The position numbers were made by a program, and so were the translations under genes. Under the pieces are notes generated by a model. The model saw nothing but the letters and a program-made list of their open reading frames with translations. It had not been told where the DNA came from and did no database searches. DNA of 64,000 bases, taken from contig NW_023601212.1 in the NCBI RefSeq assembly GCF_014898055.3, forward strand, positions 46,736,329-46,800,328. The letters are read 5' to 3'. The stretch comes from Talpa occidentalis (taxonomy: Eukaryota > Chordata > Mammalia > Eulipotyphla > Talpidae). Shown here one piece after another: positions 1 through 13,095 of the stretch; positions within the stretch are counted from its first letter, which is position 1, and every line of letters begins with the position of its first letter.

Positions 1-279
1 TGTCCTCTTTACAGGGAAAGGGAAGGATTGGCCTGGGGAAGGTCAATTTTAAAAAGGTATTCGATTGATCAGGAGAGTGAGGCAGGGTGGGATATTTAAT
101 TTGGCAAAGAGACAGAGTAGGTTCAGGCAGGGTGGGGGGTGGAGCTCTAGGCTTGAAGGCGGGTCTCAGTCTGAAGTCTCCAGGGCAACCAGCAGGGGGA
201 AGCACTGAGCCAATGGGCACCTCCAGGACTGGGGGCCCACGGGAGGGGTGTTTTTTTGTTTTGGGTTTTTTGGGTTTTT

Positions 280-543
280 TTTAAGATTTATTTATTTATG
301 CATTCAAGAACCTGGGTACAGACCAGATGTGCAGGGGCAGGGTGAGAGGACTCACCAGAGACAGAGTGGGGAACAGAACAGGCAGACTGAAATACACTGC
401 TGAGGGGAGCAGCGGGCGAGACAGGAGAGGTCTGCTGCACCATGTGGGTATCTCCGCAGGCAGCCAGGATCGAACCCGCACTGCAGAGGCTGCAGACAGC
501 TTCACAGTGCTGTGCTCAACCGCCTGTACCACCAGGGAGGTCC
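280..543 (-). mobile_element. tRNA-derived SINE, older subfamily
   Basis: Antisense copy of the window's main SINE. It begins with the reversed tail (aagatttatttatttatgcat) and ends with the reversed head (accaccagggaggtcc). A polymerase III B-box-like stretch sits near the right end. No clean TSD is visible because the left flank is T-rich. Confidence 0.85.
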
Positions 544-769
544 TTTTTTTATTTTTTTAAAAGATGTTGGAGGGGTGTTGATTAAGATTGTCCTACATGC
601 TGGGCCAGGATTTGGAACAAGACAGCACTTAACCCCTGCATTCCATTCACTGGTTCCTATTTCCCCAAGTTCCCTACAATGATAGTTAAAAAAAAAAAAC
701 AGCAAAAATGTAATGGCTCCATCTGAACAACTATTGAGCTTTCATGTGTCCATTACTTCTGCACCTGCT

Positions 770-880
770 CCCTGCGGTATATATAATGTTCCCATTTCAC
801 AGATGAGAAAACTGAGATATAAAGGAAAGATACTGGGAACCAGAGTGGTGCTACATTCTGAGAATACCAGGAGCATGTGG
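770..880 (-). repeat. MIR fragment
   Basis: Contains cccatttcacagatgagaaa, the reverse of the conserved MIR core around its TTTCCTCATCTGTAAAATGGG segment. It is diverged and its ends are approximate. Confidence 0.6.
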
Positions 881-1139
881 CCCTTATCTAACATTGGGTC
901 ACTAGCTCAGAAGAGGGGTTAGTGGGAACCCCAAATGTCTGCCCTCTGCGGTTTCCAGGTCCCTGCTGCCATCACTGCCAAGCACCCCAAGATTCCCCAG
1001 ATTAGGGCTGCTCCTTTATTCATGACTTTATTTATGCTCCTTTATTCAAGCCCTGCTTCCCTGCTCCAGACCGGCTGGAGACCCCATGGCCTAAAATCCA
1101 GCCTGAAGGGCAAGGGATTAAGAACATTTGACATGGGGC

Positions 1140-1250
1140 TTGGTTAATGTCACCTTTGACAGGTGGGAGATGGAAGATCAGAGATCAAAGCCATTTTCCC
1201 AAACTGCCCAGGCAGTATGTAGAATTTAAACCCAGAGCTCTAGACTGTCA
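1140..1250 (-). repeat. MIR fragment
   Basis: Diverged MIR-like stretch. The order 'ttttcccaaactgccc ... aatttaaacccagagctc' follows the antisense MIR core. Boundaries are uncertain. Confidence 0.4.
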
Positions 1251-1444
1251 TGCCTCTTGGCCTACCATTAAGACACTGTCAGGCAGGGTTGTCTCAGCAT
1301 CTTGGGTTCCCGGGGCTGCTAAGCACTCTGAGGTGCTATGTAAATGTTTGTGAACCAAACACAAACAAACTTTGGCTCCTGGGGAACTATAAACTCAAAA
1401 TAAATTGAACTTTAACTATGTTCAGGGATAGGATGTCAACTTTA

Positions 1445-1638
1445 CAGTCTTACATTGTTTAACAGCCGTTGAGTCGATGATGGACTGCGTCTATGACGGT
1501 GGCCCTGGTAGGCTGTATTGTCTAGCTTAGGTGCATAGTAGACAGTATCATTTAGATTTGCGTGAAATCACCTAGTGATTGCTCAATGTATCCCAATACA
1601 TTTTTCATTGTATCCCAATCATTAGGTGATGCATGATT
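1445..1638 (-). mobile_element. MER2-like DNA transposon fragment
   Basis: First of four related copies in the window. It starts cagtcttacattgtttaac, passes through a 'gatgatggactgc...gacggtgg' segment and ends gtgatgcatgattg, so the ends form diverged inverted repeats. Order and content match the non-autonomous, Tigger-related MER2 family with the middle deleted. No coding capacity. Confidence 0.65.
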
Positions 1639-2346
1639 GTGCTGGGGTTGAAGTGGGGTTGGATATAGTCTCTCTGGGAAGCCACCAGCTGTGTATCCAA
1701 GAGTAACCTGTAGCCAGTGACGTTCCAAAGTAAAATGATCAATTCCAAGAATAATTAACTGGATGAGCATCAAATCAAGGCTAAATGGTTAAATTGATCT
1801 GAGACCCTAAAATACAAAAGAGAAAAAAAATCTTCTCATTGAGGCATGTGTTTACAGACACAATTTGTCTGACACAGCCTGAGCAAGCAGAAACAAACGA
1901 CCTTGAGCTGAGCACCAAGGCTGGCTAGAGACTGAGAATGGAGAGGAGGAGGGGGCTACCCAGGGGCAGGGACCCACCAACAGAAATTCAAAACTCTGGT
2001 TACCTGGAGAAAAGCCTATTCGTATTTCATGTATTAAGTGTCCTGTGACTACCAATGAGCTCCAGTCAAGTTCACATTACTTTGCCCCAACCTAATCTTT
2101 AGCTAATAAATGTCAACTCCTTTGGTTTCAAAATTAATCTTGGTCCCCAAAATCAAAATGCCTCATTTCTGCTGTTAGCGGAGGAGGTAGATTTGAGTTT
2201 ATCACCTATCTCCTTGCCAATCAACTTGCAAAGAAAGCTGATTTTTTCTTCTCAAATACCTGTTGTCATTAAGTGATATATGAACATCAGGTAGAGGCCC
2301 CATTCCTCAGTAACACATCTGCTGGGACTGGTTCACACTCTGCATG

Positions 2347-2617
2347 GTTTTTTTTAAAGATTTATTTATTTACGCATACAAGAGCTGGGGTACAGGCCAG
2401 AGGTGTGGGGGGTGAGAGGATTCACTAGAGACAGAGTGGGGAACAGAACAGGCAGACTGACTGAAATACACTGCTGAGGGGAGCAGCGGGCACGGCAGGA
2501 GAGGTCTGCTGTGCCATGTGGATAGCTCCCTGGCTGGCAGGGGACCAAACTCACGCTGCAGAGGCTGTGGATAGCTTCAAATTGCTGTGCTTAACCCCTT
2601 CTGCCACCAAGGAGGCC
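2347..2617 (-). mobile_element. tRNA-derived SINE, older subfamily
   Basis: Full-length antisense copy flanked by the direct repeat ctctgcatg (2338-2346 and 2618-2626), so it arose by target-primed insertion. Confidence 0.9.
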
Positions 2618-2629
2618 CTCTGCATGTTT

Positions 2630-2760
2630 TAACTCATTTAATCCCTTCTACGTGGGAGGCTGTTATGATATGAGTTCTAATGATGGGGAAACTAAGGCTC
2701 TAAGCAGTCAGGAGTTCACACTGTTGAGAAGGACACAGCTGAAATTTGAACAACACAAGC
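2630..2760 (-). repeat. MIR fragment
   Basis: The segment 'gatggggaaactaaggctctaagcag' followed by a cacagctgaaatttgaac stretch is a diverged antisense MIR core. Confidence 0.5.
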
Positions 2761-2921
2761 TATACCCATATGTTTGCTATGCTGGGTTTCATAGTGAGGT
2801 CATTAAAGAGATGGGAGATACAGGGACAATGATGACCATTTGACTTGGTTGGAGTCTGGATGTCAGGACATAGTGCTGCCTTGGGGGTTCACATTTGAAT
2901 AGGAGTTGGTAACCTGGTCAA

Positions 2922-3129
2922 GAGTTCAACCCCCGGCCAGGGAGCAACCCACATTGCACAGCAGACCTCTTCTGACTCGCCCGCTACTCCCCTCAGTAGT
3001 GCATTTCAGTCAAATCTGCCTGTTCTGTTCCCCACTCTGTCTCTGGTGACTCCTCTCACCCTCAACAACTCTGGCCTGTACCCCAGTTCTTGTATGCATA
3101 AATAAATAAATCTTAAAAAAAAAAAAAGA
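2922..3129 (+). mobile_element. 5'-truncated tRNA-derived SINE
   Basis: Starts inside the tRNA-like head, just before the B-box-like gagttcaacccccgg, and keeps the whole body and the aataaataaatctt tail with a poly(A) run. The A box and the first ~60 nt are missing. Confidence 0.8.
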
Positions 3130-3404
3130 TCCATCTTGGTCCTCTCCACACCCCCACCCCCAAGACTTTGAGTCACCGAGGTGGGTCACTTTGTACTGCA
3201 GATTAGGGCACCAGGATGAACTGCAACTCTGTCCCTAATCATGGCCCTGCGGACACTGCTGATTGGACTAGGATAAGTGTAACCAACCTGCCAGGCTCTC
3301 ATAGAACACATAGAAACAGTGAAAGGATACCTTCTAAAATTCTGTCCACAAGGACCTTCTAACACAGTAATTGGCCCCCAATTACTCCCCCTGTCCTGCA
3401 CCTC

Positions 3405-3745
3405 TGTTTGTTTTCTGCTCCCGGGATGTCTTTAATTCCTCAGCTGCTGGCCTTTGCACATGCTTTTTCCTACTGTCTGAAACACCCCTTCCTTTCTGTT
3501 CTCCAGGATAAGCTACTTTCTTTGCTGTTCTCAGTGCCCCTTCCTCTAGGAAGCCTTCCCTGACTCCCCATCCTGAGACCAGTTCCTTTGGACCCTTGGC
3601 ATCCTGTGTTCTCATCATAACAGCTTTCTTGTCTATTTCCCAACCAAGCAGCAAGTTCCTACAAAGCCAGAGTAGAATATCAGCAAACATCTTCCTCATT
3701 GCCTGGCATTTGGTAGGTGCTCAAGAAATGTATGTACAGTGGAAT
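3405..3745 (+). repeat. LINE-2 3' end
   Basis: Shows the usual L2 3' order: 'ctggcctttgcacatgc', 'aggaagccttccctgactcc', then 'catttggtaggtgctcaagaaatg' near the end. It is an old, inactive copy. Confidence 0.7.
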
Positions 3746-3917
3746 AATTAACAAATGAATCTTGTATCAAAAATTATGGAGCCCTTGGTCCTCTTGAACA
3801 CACTGAGCTAGAAGCTCCAGAAAACAGAACCAGGACTTGCAGGATCCAGTGCACAGTGGGCACCCAACTCTTTAAAATGTTTATAATGACAAGTTATATG
3901 TCATAAGAATTTTGCCA

Positions 3918-4400
3918 CAGTCACGCATTAATAAAATTTTAGTCAACAGTGCCTCCCCGGTGGCGCAAGGGGTTAAGCACCGCACTGTGAAGCAATTCAC
4001 AGCCTCTGCAACACGAGTTCAATCCCCAGCCGTTCAGGGAGAAACCCACATGGCGAGGCAGACCTCTCCTGTCTCGCCTGCTGCTCCCCTCAGCAGTGTT
4101 TTTCAGTCAATCTTCCTGTTCTGTTCCCCACTCTGTCTCTCGTGGATCCTCTCACCCCCTGCATCTCTGGCCTGTACCCCAGCTCTTGTATGCATAAATA
4201 AATAAATCTTTAAAAAAAAATTTAGTCAACAGACCATATAGATGATGGTGGTCCCAATAGGCTACACCACCAAGCCTAGGTATGTAGTAGACTGTACTAT
4301 CTAGGGTTGTGTAATTACACTCTGACACTCGTGTAGTGACAAAATAACCTAATGACACTTTTTTCAGAATGTATCTCCATTGCTCAGTGATGCATGACTA
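3918..4400 (-). mobile_element. MER2-like DNA transposon, split by a SINE
   Basis: Second MER2-like copy. The left part (3918-3949, cagtcacgcattaataaaat...) and the right part (from 4233, ending gatgcatgacta) join exactly across the SINE at 3950-4220 once one copy of the SINE's TSD is removed. Terminal inverted-repeat traces remain at both ends. Confidence 0.7.
3950..4220 (+). mobile_element. tRNA-derived SINE, older subfamily
   Basis: Full-length copy inserted in the MER2-like element. The flanking duplication is tttagtcaacag (3938-3949 and 4221-4232). The SINE is therefore younger than the DNA transposon. Confidence 0.9.
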
Positions 4401-4402
4401 TA

Positions 4403-6254
<1,852 letters not shown>

Positions 6255-6269
6255 AAAAATGGTCCTCAG

Positions 6270-7380
6270 ACCAGGAAAAATTGAAATATAATGGTGTTTG
6301 GGATATTACTGGGGCAGTGAAACTCAAGAGAGGGAGGGATGGCTGTGATAAGGAGCCTCTCTTTTGACTGAAGAGCTCATGCCCACATAGGGGATTTTAG
6401 AACTGCTGGTTTGCACTGGAGAGTGGAGTGTACATAATCAGTGTGCAGCATGGAAGGCTACCCCTGGAGAGCTACAGGAGTCAGACAGATCTGTGATTGA
6501 ATGCTGGAAGAGCTGACTGATGTTGGCTAATACAGAAGCTGTACTGCTAGAAAGCAGCCAAGCTTAGGGCTGGAGGGTGAAATACTCTGCACCCCCAATA
6601 GTGGTATCTGAGGACAGCAGTCATAGTGACTACCAGCCTAGTGATTGTTGGTTTGAGCCTGTGATTCCCTAATATGAGCAGCTGGAGCCTGAACCAGTGG
6701 GGAAGAATAAATTAGAGGAACTGGAATTGAATGGTAAAAAGTTTTTTGTGTGTGTCTCCATAAGAGGAGTCTCTCTTCTCTACAGTTGACTGTTGTATTA
6801 TGCAAAACACTGTCTTACTGTTGCCCTGGGCTAAAGCTGAGATAACACCCATGTAAGTTGTATGTTATTCATGACCAGTTTAAAACACTGGGTCCCAGAG
6901 GCTGTAAGTAGTACCTCAAGGCAAAACTCTGTACCTGAAAGTAGGGAACAGGGAACAGATTCATTCACAACTTTATCCCCTGGCACCGCAGTCCCCTCCT
7001 GATGTTACAAACATTGAGAAGATCAAGAGGTGTGCAAGGAAATAAGTCTTTTGTGGACAGCAGAGCAAAATTTGAGAGACACACACCCCTCATTGCCTGT
7101 GATCATAAGCGAGACAGTGGCCTGTCTGCAGTGTGAGCCCACAGTTCTCAGACCACTCACTCTATTCCTGCCTGTACTACTTGTCGCAAAACTGGATCAC
7201 AGCTGAGAAATTGATCTGGGAAGGAATCTGTAGATTCTCTCATACACACACCCAATCCATGCATCCAAAATATCTTAGGAGACTTGTAGCAACCTCTTGG
7301 GACCTTCTCCCCCAACTCTTACCTCTTTCCACTTTTTGGCTCTAGAGGTGTGGTCATCTAAACAGGTGCCAGTCTATAAA
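6270..7380. other. Intergenic stretch, possible old LINE-1 5' region
   Basis: No gene or convincing open frame. It leads into recognisable LINE-1 ORF1-like sequence after 7380, so part of it may be the 5' UTR of that element, but I cannot place the boundary. Confidence 0.35.
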
Positions 7381-7974
7381 GTAACAGATGCCTATGGATC
7401 CTGGGCAAAAAAACTCTAAGACTATACCCCCCAATCTGTGATGTTAATGCAAGGCCAAGAAAAGGAAAGAAAGCTCTTTATCTCAACCTATAAAAACTGA
7501 AAATGAAGACATAGAGGAATATACCACAAATAATGGAACACACAAACACCCAGAGGAATCTAAATCCATCAGAACTGTGTAATTTATCTAATTAAGAGTT
7601 TAAAGCTACAGTAATAACTATATTGAAATAAGAAAAATAATTGACAGAAAATAGCAGGATTGCAACAAAGAAAACATATGAGGAAGCTTCAAAAAGAAAT
7701 TAAAGTATTCTATAGCTGAATTTAAAATTACAATAAAGGGACTCAATAGTAGATAAACAAATGATGGAGACAGAATCAGCAAGCTTGAAGACACCACTGT
7801 GGAAAATACATAAACAGACCAGCAAAGGAAAAGAGAATTAAAAAGAATAAAAATGGTATAAGAGCTCTTTGAGACAATATGAAAAGAAACACTATCCAGA
7901 TCATGGAGGTCCCAGAGGAGAAGAGAGAGGAGATAGAAAATTTATTTAAAGAAATTATAACTGAGGGCCTCCCT

Positions 7975-8240
7975 GGAGGTGCAAGGGGTTAAGCACAGTG
8001 CTGTGAAGCTGTCCACAGCCTAAGCAGCAGGAATTCAATCCCTGGCCAGCAAGGGAGCTACCCACATGGCACAGCAGACCTTTCCTGACTCGCCCACTGC
8101 TCCCCTCAGCAGTGTGTTTCAGTCAGCCTGCTTATTCTGTCCCCCACTCTGTCTCTCAGCTCCTGCACCTCTGGCCTGTACCCCAGTTCCTATATGCATT
8201 AATAAATAAATAAATAAATAAATCTTTAAAAAAAAAAAAA
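7975..8240 (+). mobile_element. tRNA-derived SINE, older subfamily
   Basis: Full-length head-to-tail copy in LINE-1 ORF1 sequence. The diverged duplications gaaattataactga (7961-7974) and gaaattacaaatga (8241-8254) flank it. Their mismatches indicate an older insertion. Confidence 0.85.
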
Positions 8241-8578
8241 GAAATTACAAATGAGTCTGACTAACCTGAGAAAGGAAACAGCTGATGGAAATGAAACCCA
8301 AACCAAACATAAAAGAAAGTTATCAAAACATAAAGAACAAACTATAAAAACACAAGAGGAGATAAAAATATATATTTCTATATATATATTACCTTAAATG
8401 TAAAAGGCTTGAACTCACCAATGAAATGGTGACTGAATAGATAATAAAGTCCAAAAAAAAAAAAGTCCAACTTACAGTAGTTCATTGGAAACTCACCTCA
8501 CTTCTAAAGACAAGCGCAGGGGGAAAAAAGTAAATAAATAAATAAATAAAGACAAGCACAGGATTAAAATAAAAAACT

Positions 8579-8846
8579 GGGGCCTCCCTGGTGGTGCAAG
8601 GGGTTAAGCACGCACTGTGAAGCTATCTGTAGCCTCTGCAGCACAAGTTTGATCCTCAGCCAGGTAACTACCCACATGGCGCAGCAGACCTCTCCTGACT
8701 CACCCCTCAGCAGTGTATTTCAGTCAGTCTGCCTGTTCTGTTCCCCACTCTGTCTCTGGTGAATCCTCTCACCCCCTGCACCTCTGACCTATACCCCAGT
8801 TCTTGTATGCATAGGTAACTATTTTTTAAAATAAATAATAAAATTA
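8579..8846 (+). mobile_element. tRNA-derived SINE, older subfamily
   Basis: Copy with a short internal deletion after the head and a degenerated tail (the aaataaataa units are partly lost). Faint aactgg repeats flank it. A tetranucleotide (taaa)n run lies just upstream at 8530-8551. Confidence 0.75.
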
Positions 8847-9161
8847 AATAACTGGAAGACAATTCTATAAACAATGGTAATTTTTTTAAAAAGGCAGTAA
8901 CAGCTATATTTATATCAAATAAAATAGATCTCCAGTTAAAAAGTGTAATAGGAGGAGATTGACAGAGTAAATAAAGGTCTAATACAACATGATGATATAA
9001 CATTTAAAAATATATATGCACCAAATGAAGGAGTATCAAGATATATAAAGCAATTACTAATAGAAATAGGCACATTAACAACACAATAATAGGAGGGTAT
9101 TTAAACATTCCACTTGCAATTATGGACAGATTAACAAGAAAGAACATAAAAAAGGATTCAA

Positions 9162-9458
9162 GGGTCTCCCTGGTGGCGCAGCCGTTGAGCGCTGGGTTGC
9201 GAAGCTGCCAGCGGCCTCTGCGGCGCCGGTTCAATCCCCGGCTGCTCCCCGGCCTCCGGAGGAGGGTCCCACATGGCGCGCAGACCTCTCCTGCCGCCCG
9301 CTGCTCCCCTCAGCAGTGTACTTCGGTCCTTGTGCCTGGTCTGCTCCCCGCTCTGGCTCTGGTGAGTTCTCTCACCCTCCTGCGCTTCTGACTGTACCCA
9401 GTGCTTGTATAAACAAACCAAACAAATAAATAAATAAAACATGCCTCTATTAAAAAAA
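9162..9458 (+). mobile_element. tRNA-derived SINE, younger GC-rich subfamily
   Basis: Full-length copy of the subfamily with 'gcgcagcggttgagcgctggg' type head and 'gcgcgcagacctctcctgcc' body. Its tail carries the extra motif atgcctctatt before poly(A). The duplication aaaaggattcaa flanks it (ending 9161 and 9471). Confidence 0.9.
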
Positions 9459-10408
9459 AAAAAGGATTCAATAGTTTCAAACGATGAACTAGATCAGGTG
9501 GTTCTAACAGACATCCACAGGAAACTCCACCCTGAAACGGCACAATTTACATTTTTCTCAAGTGCACATGAAACTTTCTCAAGTACAAGCCATATGTTGG
9601 AACACAAATCAGCTATCAATAAACATATTGAAGATTGAAATCACACCAAGCATTTTTCTGATAATAATGCTATAAAGCTAGAAATCAACTATAAAAATGA
9701 AAAAACTCAAACATATGGAGATTAAATAACAAGCTGCTCAAACATCACTAACTCAAAGAGGAAGTTAAAACAGAAATTTTAAAATACTTGGAAGATGGTG
9801 AGTCCTGCATTCTGTCGAACTCACAGTCCTCTGCCTCCTACCACCATAGAGCACCTCACTGGCATCTGGGGCCCAACTATGTCCTTGTTACCTCTGACTG
9901 GATGACCACTAGCAATATTATCCAGGTGAAGGATGATCAGCCAGATCAAGGTGTTTAAGATAAGTAAAATCTTACTGCTATGTATTGGAGAGTCTGGAGA
10001 CACTGTACAGTTTTCAGACTATATTCAGAAATTTTTGTAACTTTATAAGATGCAAAATAGTTATGAATTGTTTCCCAAAGCAGCAGGCTAATTTCACACA
10101 CTGAAACTTAGCTGTCTTTGGAGTCTGATCCCATATCACGTCATCTTCATCCTAGTTGGCTATGATGAGCAGGAGGGCCCAGCATTTTACTACCTGGACT
10201 ATCTAGCATCCTTGGCCAAAGTGTTTTTTGCAGCCCACGGCTATGGTGCCATCCTAACTTTCAGTATCCTGCACCAATATGCACACCAACTCTCACATGA
10301 GAGAGCAGTGGACCTTCTTAGGAAATGTACAGAGGAGTTCCACAAATGCTTCGCCCTGAGTATGCCAACCTTTGGTGTTTGAATCATTGACAAAAATGGC
10401 ATCCATGA

Positions 10409-10765
10409 TGGAGCTGGAAGGGATCGTGCTCATTGAAATAAGCCAGAAAGAAAAAGAAAAACACCAGAAAAGAAAAATAGCAGGAATGTAGAGGATCAAA
10501 ATAAGGGATCAGAAAAAAAACCTAATTATAATAAAGTGAAAATCAGAATCAACAGGCAACTAAAAACCAGAGACATACTATGGGGGAGGGGGGGGAAGGG
10601 AGTAGGATCAAAACAAGGGTGGGAAGAGCACAAGGGTGATAGTTCACGGGTGAATGGGTGGTGGGAATTTTATGGGGACTATAACCAAGATGAAAATGCA
10701 TACATTGTACAAAAGTGAAAAATGATGCAAAAAATATATAAAATAATTAAAAATAAATTTTAAAG
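10409..10765 (+). mobile_element. 5'-truncated LINE-1 3' end inside the PSMB2 copy
   Basis: Starts in the last codons of ORF2 (ggagctggaagggatcgtgc, then cattgaaataagccag) and contains a 3' UTR with a G-rich run (gggggaggggggggaaggg, about 10580). The duplication aaatggcatccatga (10394-10408) and aaatggcattcatga (10766-10780) flanks it. It matches, in the opposite orientation, the element at 26443-27157. Confidence 0.88.
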
Positions 10766-10891
10766 AAATGGCATTCATGACCAGGACATTTCCTTCCCTA
10801 AAGAGGGCTCCTGACACTTTCCAGGGAACCATTTTTGATGGGCTTCTTTATTTTTTTCCACTCTTTTGATGCGCACTCTTCATAGATTTTT

Positions 10892-11156
10892 TTTTGAAGA
10901 TTTATTTATTTATGCATACAAGAGCTGGGGTATAGGCCAGAGGTGTAGTGGGTGAGAGGATTCACCAGAGAAGGAGTGGGGAACAGAACAGGCAGATTGA
11001 CCAAAGTACACTGCTGAGGGGAGCAGTGGGCGAGTCAGGAGAGGTCTGCTGCACCATGTGGGTTGCTCCCTGGCTGGCTGGGAATTGAACTCGTGCTGCA
11101 ATAGCTGCAGATAGCTTCATAGGTTACGTCTTAACTCTTTCACCACCAGGGAGGCC
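10892..11156 (-). mobile_element. tRNA-derived SINE in the PSMB2 3' UTR copy
   Basis: Full-length antisense copy. The near-perfect duplication cttcatagattttt / cttcataaattttt (10878-10891 and 11157-11170) shows it entered the pseudogene after retrotransposition. Confidence 0.88.
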
Positions 11157-11604
11157 CTTCATAAATTTTTAATTAACAAATCTGAATATGGTTAAATTGA
11201 AAAAAAAATACTTGGATACAAATGAAAACGAAGACATACATTATCAGAATCTATAGGATACAGCAAATTGTAACAGGGAAGTTAATTGTAAAAAGAAGGA
11301 AGTTAATTGTAATGTATGCCTACATTATGAAGCAAGAAATGGGCCTCCTTGGTGGCACAGGGGTTAAAGTCTCAGCGCTATCAAGCTATTGCCAGATCCC
11401 AGGCCAGGAGGTAACCCCCATGGCATAGCAGACCTCTCCTGTCTTGCTCACTGCTCCCTGTAGTAAGTAATAAGATGCACTACAGTGGTTTCAGTAGATA
11501 CACCTGTTCTGCTCCCCACTCGGTCTCTGGTGAATTATCTCATCACCCCCCACACCTCTGGCCTACACCCCAGTTCTCGTATGCATAAATAAATAAAAGT
11601 AAAT

Positions 11605-11768
11605 ATTTATTTTTTAAGATTTATTTATTTATTTATACAAGCACTGGGTACAGTCAGAAGCACAGGAGGGTAAGAATCCACTAGAGCCAGAGTGGGAACA
11701 GAATAGGCAGACCAGCGAAATACAGTGCTGAGGGGAGCAGCAGGCGCATCAGGAGAGGTCTGCGCTCA
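11605..11768 (-). mobile_element. 5'-truncated SINE (B) in the tail of SINE A
   Basis: Antisense, younger-subfamily-like body that stops at the gcgcagacctctcctg segment, so the tRNA-like head is missing. The duplication aaaagtaaat flanks it (11595-11604 and 11769-11778). Confidence 0.85.
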
Positions 11769-11783
11769 AAAAGTAAATCTTTA

Positions 11784-12076
11784 GGGCCTCCCCGGTGGCG
11801 CAGCGGTTGAGCGCTGGGTTGGGAAGCTGCCGGCAGTCTCTGCAGCGCCGGTTCAATCCTCGGCTGCTCCCCGGCCTCGGGAGGAGGGTCCCACATGGCG
11901 CGCAGACCTCTCCTGCCGCCCGCTGCTCCCCTCAGCAGTGTACTTCAGTCCTTCTGCCTGCTCTGCTCCCCGCTCTGGCTCTGGTGAATTCTCTCTCCCT
12001 CCCGCGCTTCTAACTGTACCCAGTGCTTGTATGTATCAATCAATCAATCAATCAATAAATCTTTAAAAAAAAAAAA
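11784..12076 (+). mobile_element. tRNA-derived SINE (C), younger subfamily, innermost-adjacent
   Basis: Full-length copy with an unusual (aatc)n tail (tcaatcaatcaatcaatcaa) before the poly(A). The duplication aaagtaaatcttta flanks it (11770-11783 and 12077-12090). The target included the right-hand TSD of SINE B, so C came after B. Confidence 0.9.
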
Positions 12077-12291
12077 AAAGTAAATCTTTAAAAAAAAAAA
12101 GAGGCAAGAAATATCTCAAAAAATTCAACCTTACACCTAAAACAACTTGGAAAAGAAGAACAAATGAAATCAAAAGTTAGTAGAAGGAAGGAAATAATAA
12201 AAATTAGTGTGGAAATAAATGAAGTAGTAGTAAAAAATATTATACAGAAGATCACTGAAATCAAGAGTTGGTTCTTTAAGAAGATAAACAA

Positions 12292-12463
12292 GGGCCTCTC
12301 CGGTGGCACAGCGGTTGAGTGCTGGGTTGGGAAGCTGCCAGTTTGATCCCCGCCCACTGGGCTAGGGTCCCACATGGCGTGCAGACCTCTCCTGCCGCCT
12401 GCTCCCCTCAGCAGTGTACTTTGTCACTCTGCCTGTTCTACTCTCCGTTCTGGCTCTGGTGAA
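12292..12463 (+). mobile_element. SINE lacking its 3' tail and part of the head
   Basis: Younger-type copy. About 40 nt are deleted between the head and the 'gtcccacatggcg' block. The copy stops after ggctctggtgaa with no terminal A/T-rich tail, and LINE-1 sequence resumes at once. aagaagat motifs on both sides suggest a short target duplication. Confidence 0.75.
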
Positions 12464-12800
12464 TAAGAAGAAGATGATTAACAAAAGGACAAACCTTTAG
12501 CTAGGCTCACAAAGAAGATAGAAAATGATAATAAATAGGATTAGAAGTGAAAGGAGAAATTACCACAGATATCACAAAAATACAAAGGATCATAAGAGAG
12601 CCTTTGAACTATGAACAATTATATGTCAAAATATGCCTACTATGAATAATTATATGCCCCAAATTTTGATAATCTTGAAGAAATGGATAATTTTTTTAGA
12701 ATGCTATTTACAAGATTGACCAGGAAGAGACAACTTGGATAAACTAATTACAAGTATTAAAGTTAATTAAAACGGTAATCTAAAACCTCCCTAAACACAA

Positions 12801-13095
12801 GGCCTCCCTGGTGGCGCAAGGGGTTAAGACGCAACCTATAAAGCTATCCAACCAATGAAGCTATCCGCAGCCACTGCAGCACGAGTTAGATTCCCAGCCA
12901 GGGAGCTACCCACATGGTGCAGCAGACCTCTCCTGTCTTGCCTGCTGCTCCCCTCAGCAGTGTATTTCAGTCACTCTGCCTGTTCTGTTTCCTACTCTGG
13001 CTCTGGTGAAACCTCTGACCTCCCACACCTCTGGCCTGTACCCCAGTTCTTGTATGCATAAATAAATAAATCTTAAAATAAATAAATAAATAAAT
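12801..13095 (+). mobile_element. tRNA-derived SINE, older subfamily
   Basis: Full-length copy. The head has a short extra segment (aagctatccaaccaatg) before the regular aagctatccgcag, a small tandem duplication. The tail is extended with (aaat)n. Confidence 0.85.

Larger units (their letters stand above)
9793..11204 (+). pseudogene. PSMB2: PSMB2 processed pseudogene, split by two insertions
   Basis: Intronless copy of the mRNA for proteasome subunit beta type-2 (a non-catalytic 20S core subunit). The coding remnant runs from the former start codon, now ATA at 9846-9848, to TGA at 10812-10814. Recognisable segments include [21 protein letters not shown] and, late in the frame, [18 protein letters not shown]. 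It has several frameshifts and stops. A LINE-1 3' fragment (10409-10765) and a SINE (10892-11156) interrupt it. The whole retrocopy is bounded by aaaatacttgga (9781-9792 and 11205-11216) and ends in poly(A), so it inserted into LINE-1 ORF2 DNA. Non-functional. Confidence 0.9.
11341..12103 (+). mobile_element. tRNA-derived SINE (A), outer member of a triple nest
   Basis: Head and body at 11341-11594. Its A/T-rich tail is interrupted by two further SINEs (11605-11768 and 11784-12076) and resumes as ctttaaaaaaaaaa up to 12100. The duplication gcaagaaat flanks the whole nest (11332-11340 and 12104-12112). Confidence 0.85.

Noticed and set aside
9158..9442. Many similar 60-95 codon frames recurring across the window (for example [16 protein letters not shown])
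   Set aside because: All come from translation of the tRNA-derived SINE in different frames; they are not a protein family.
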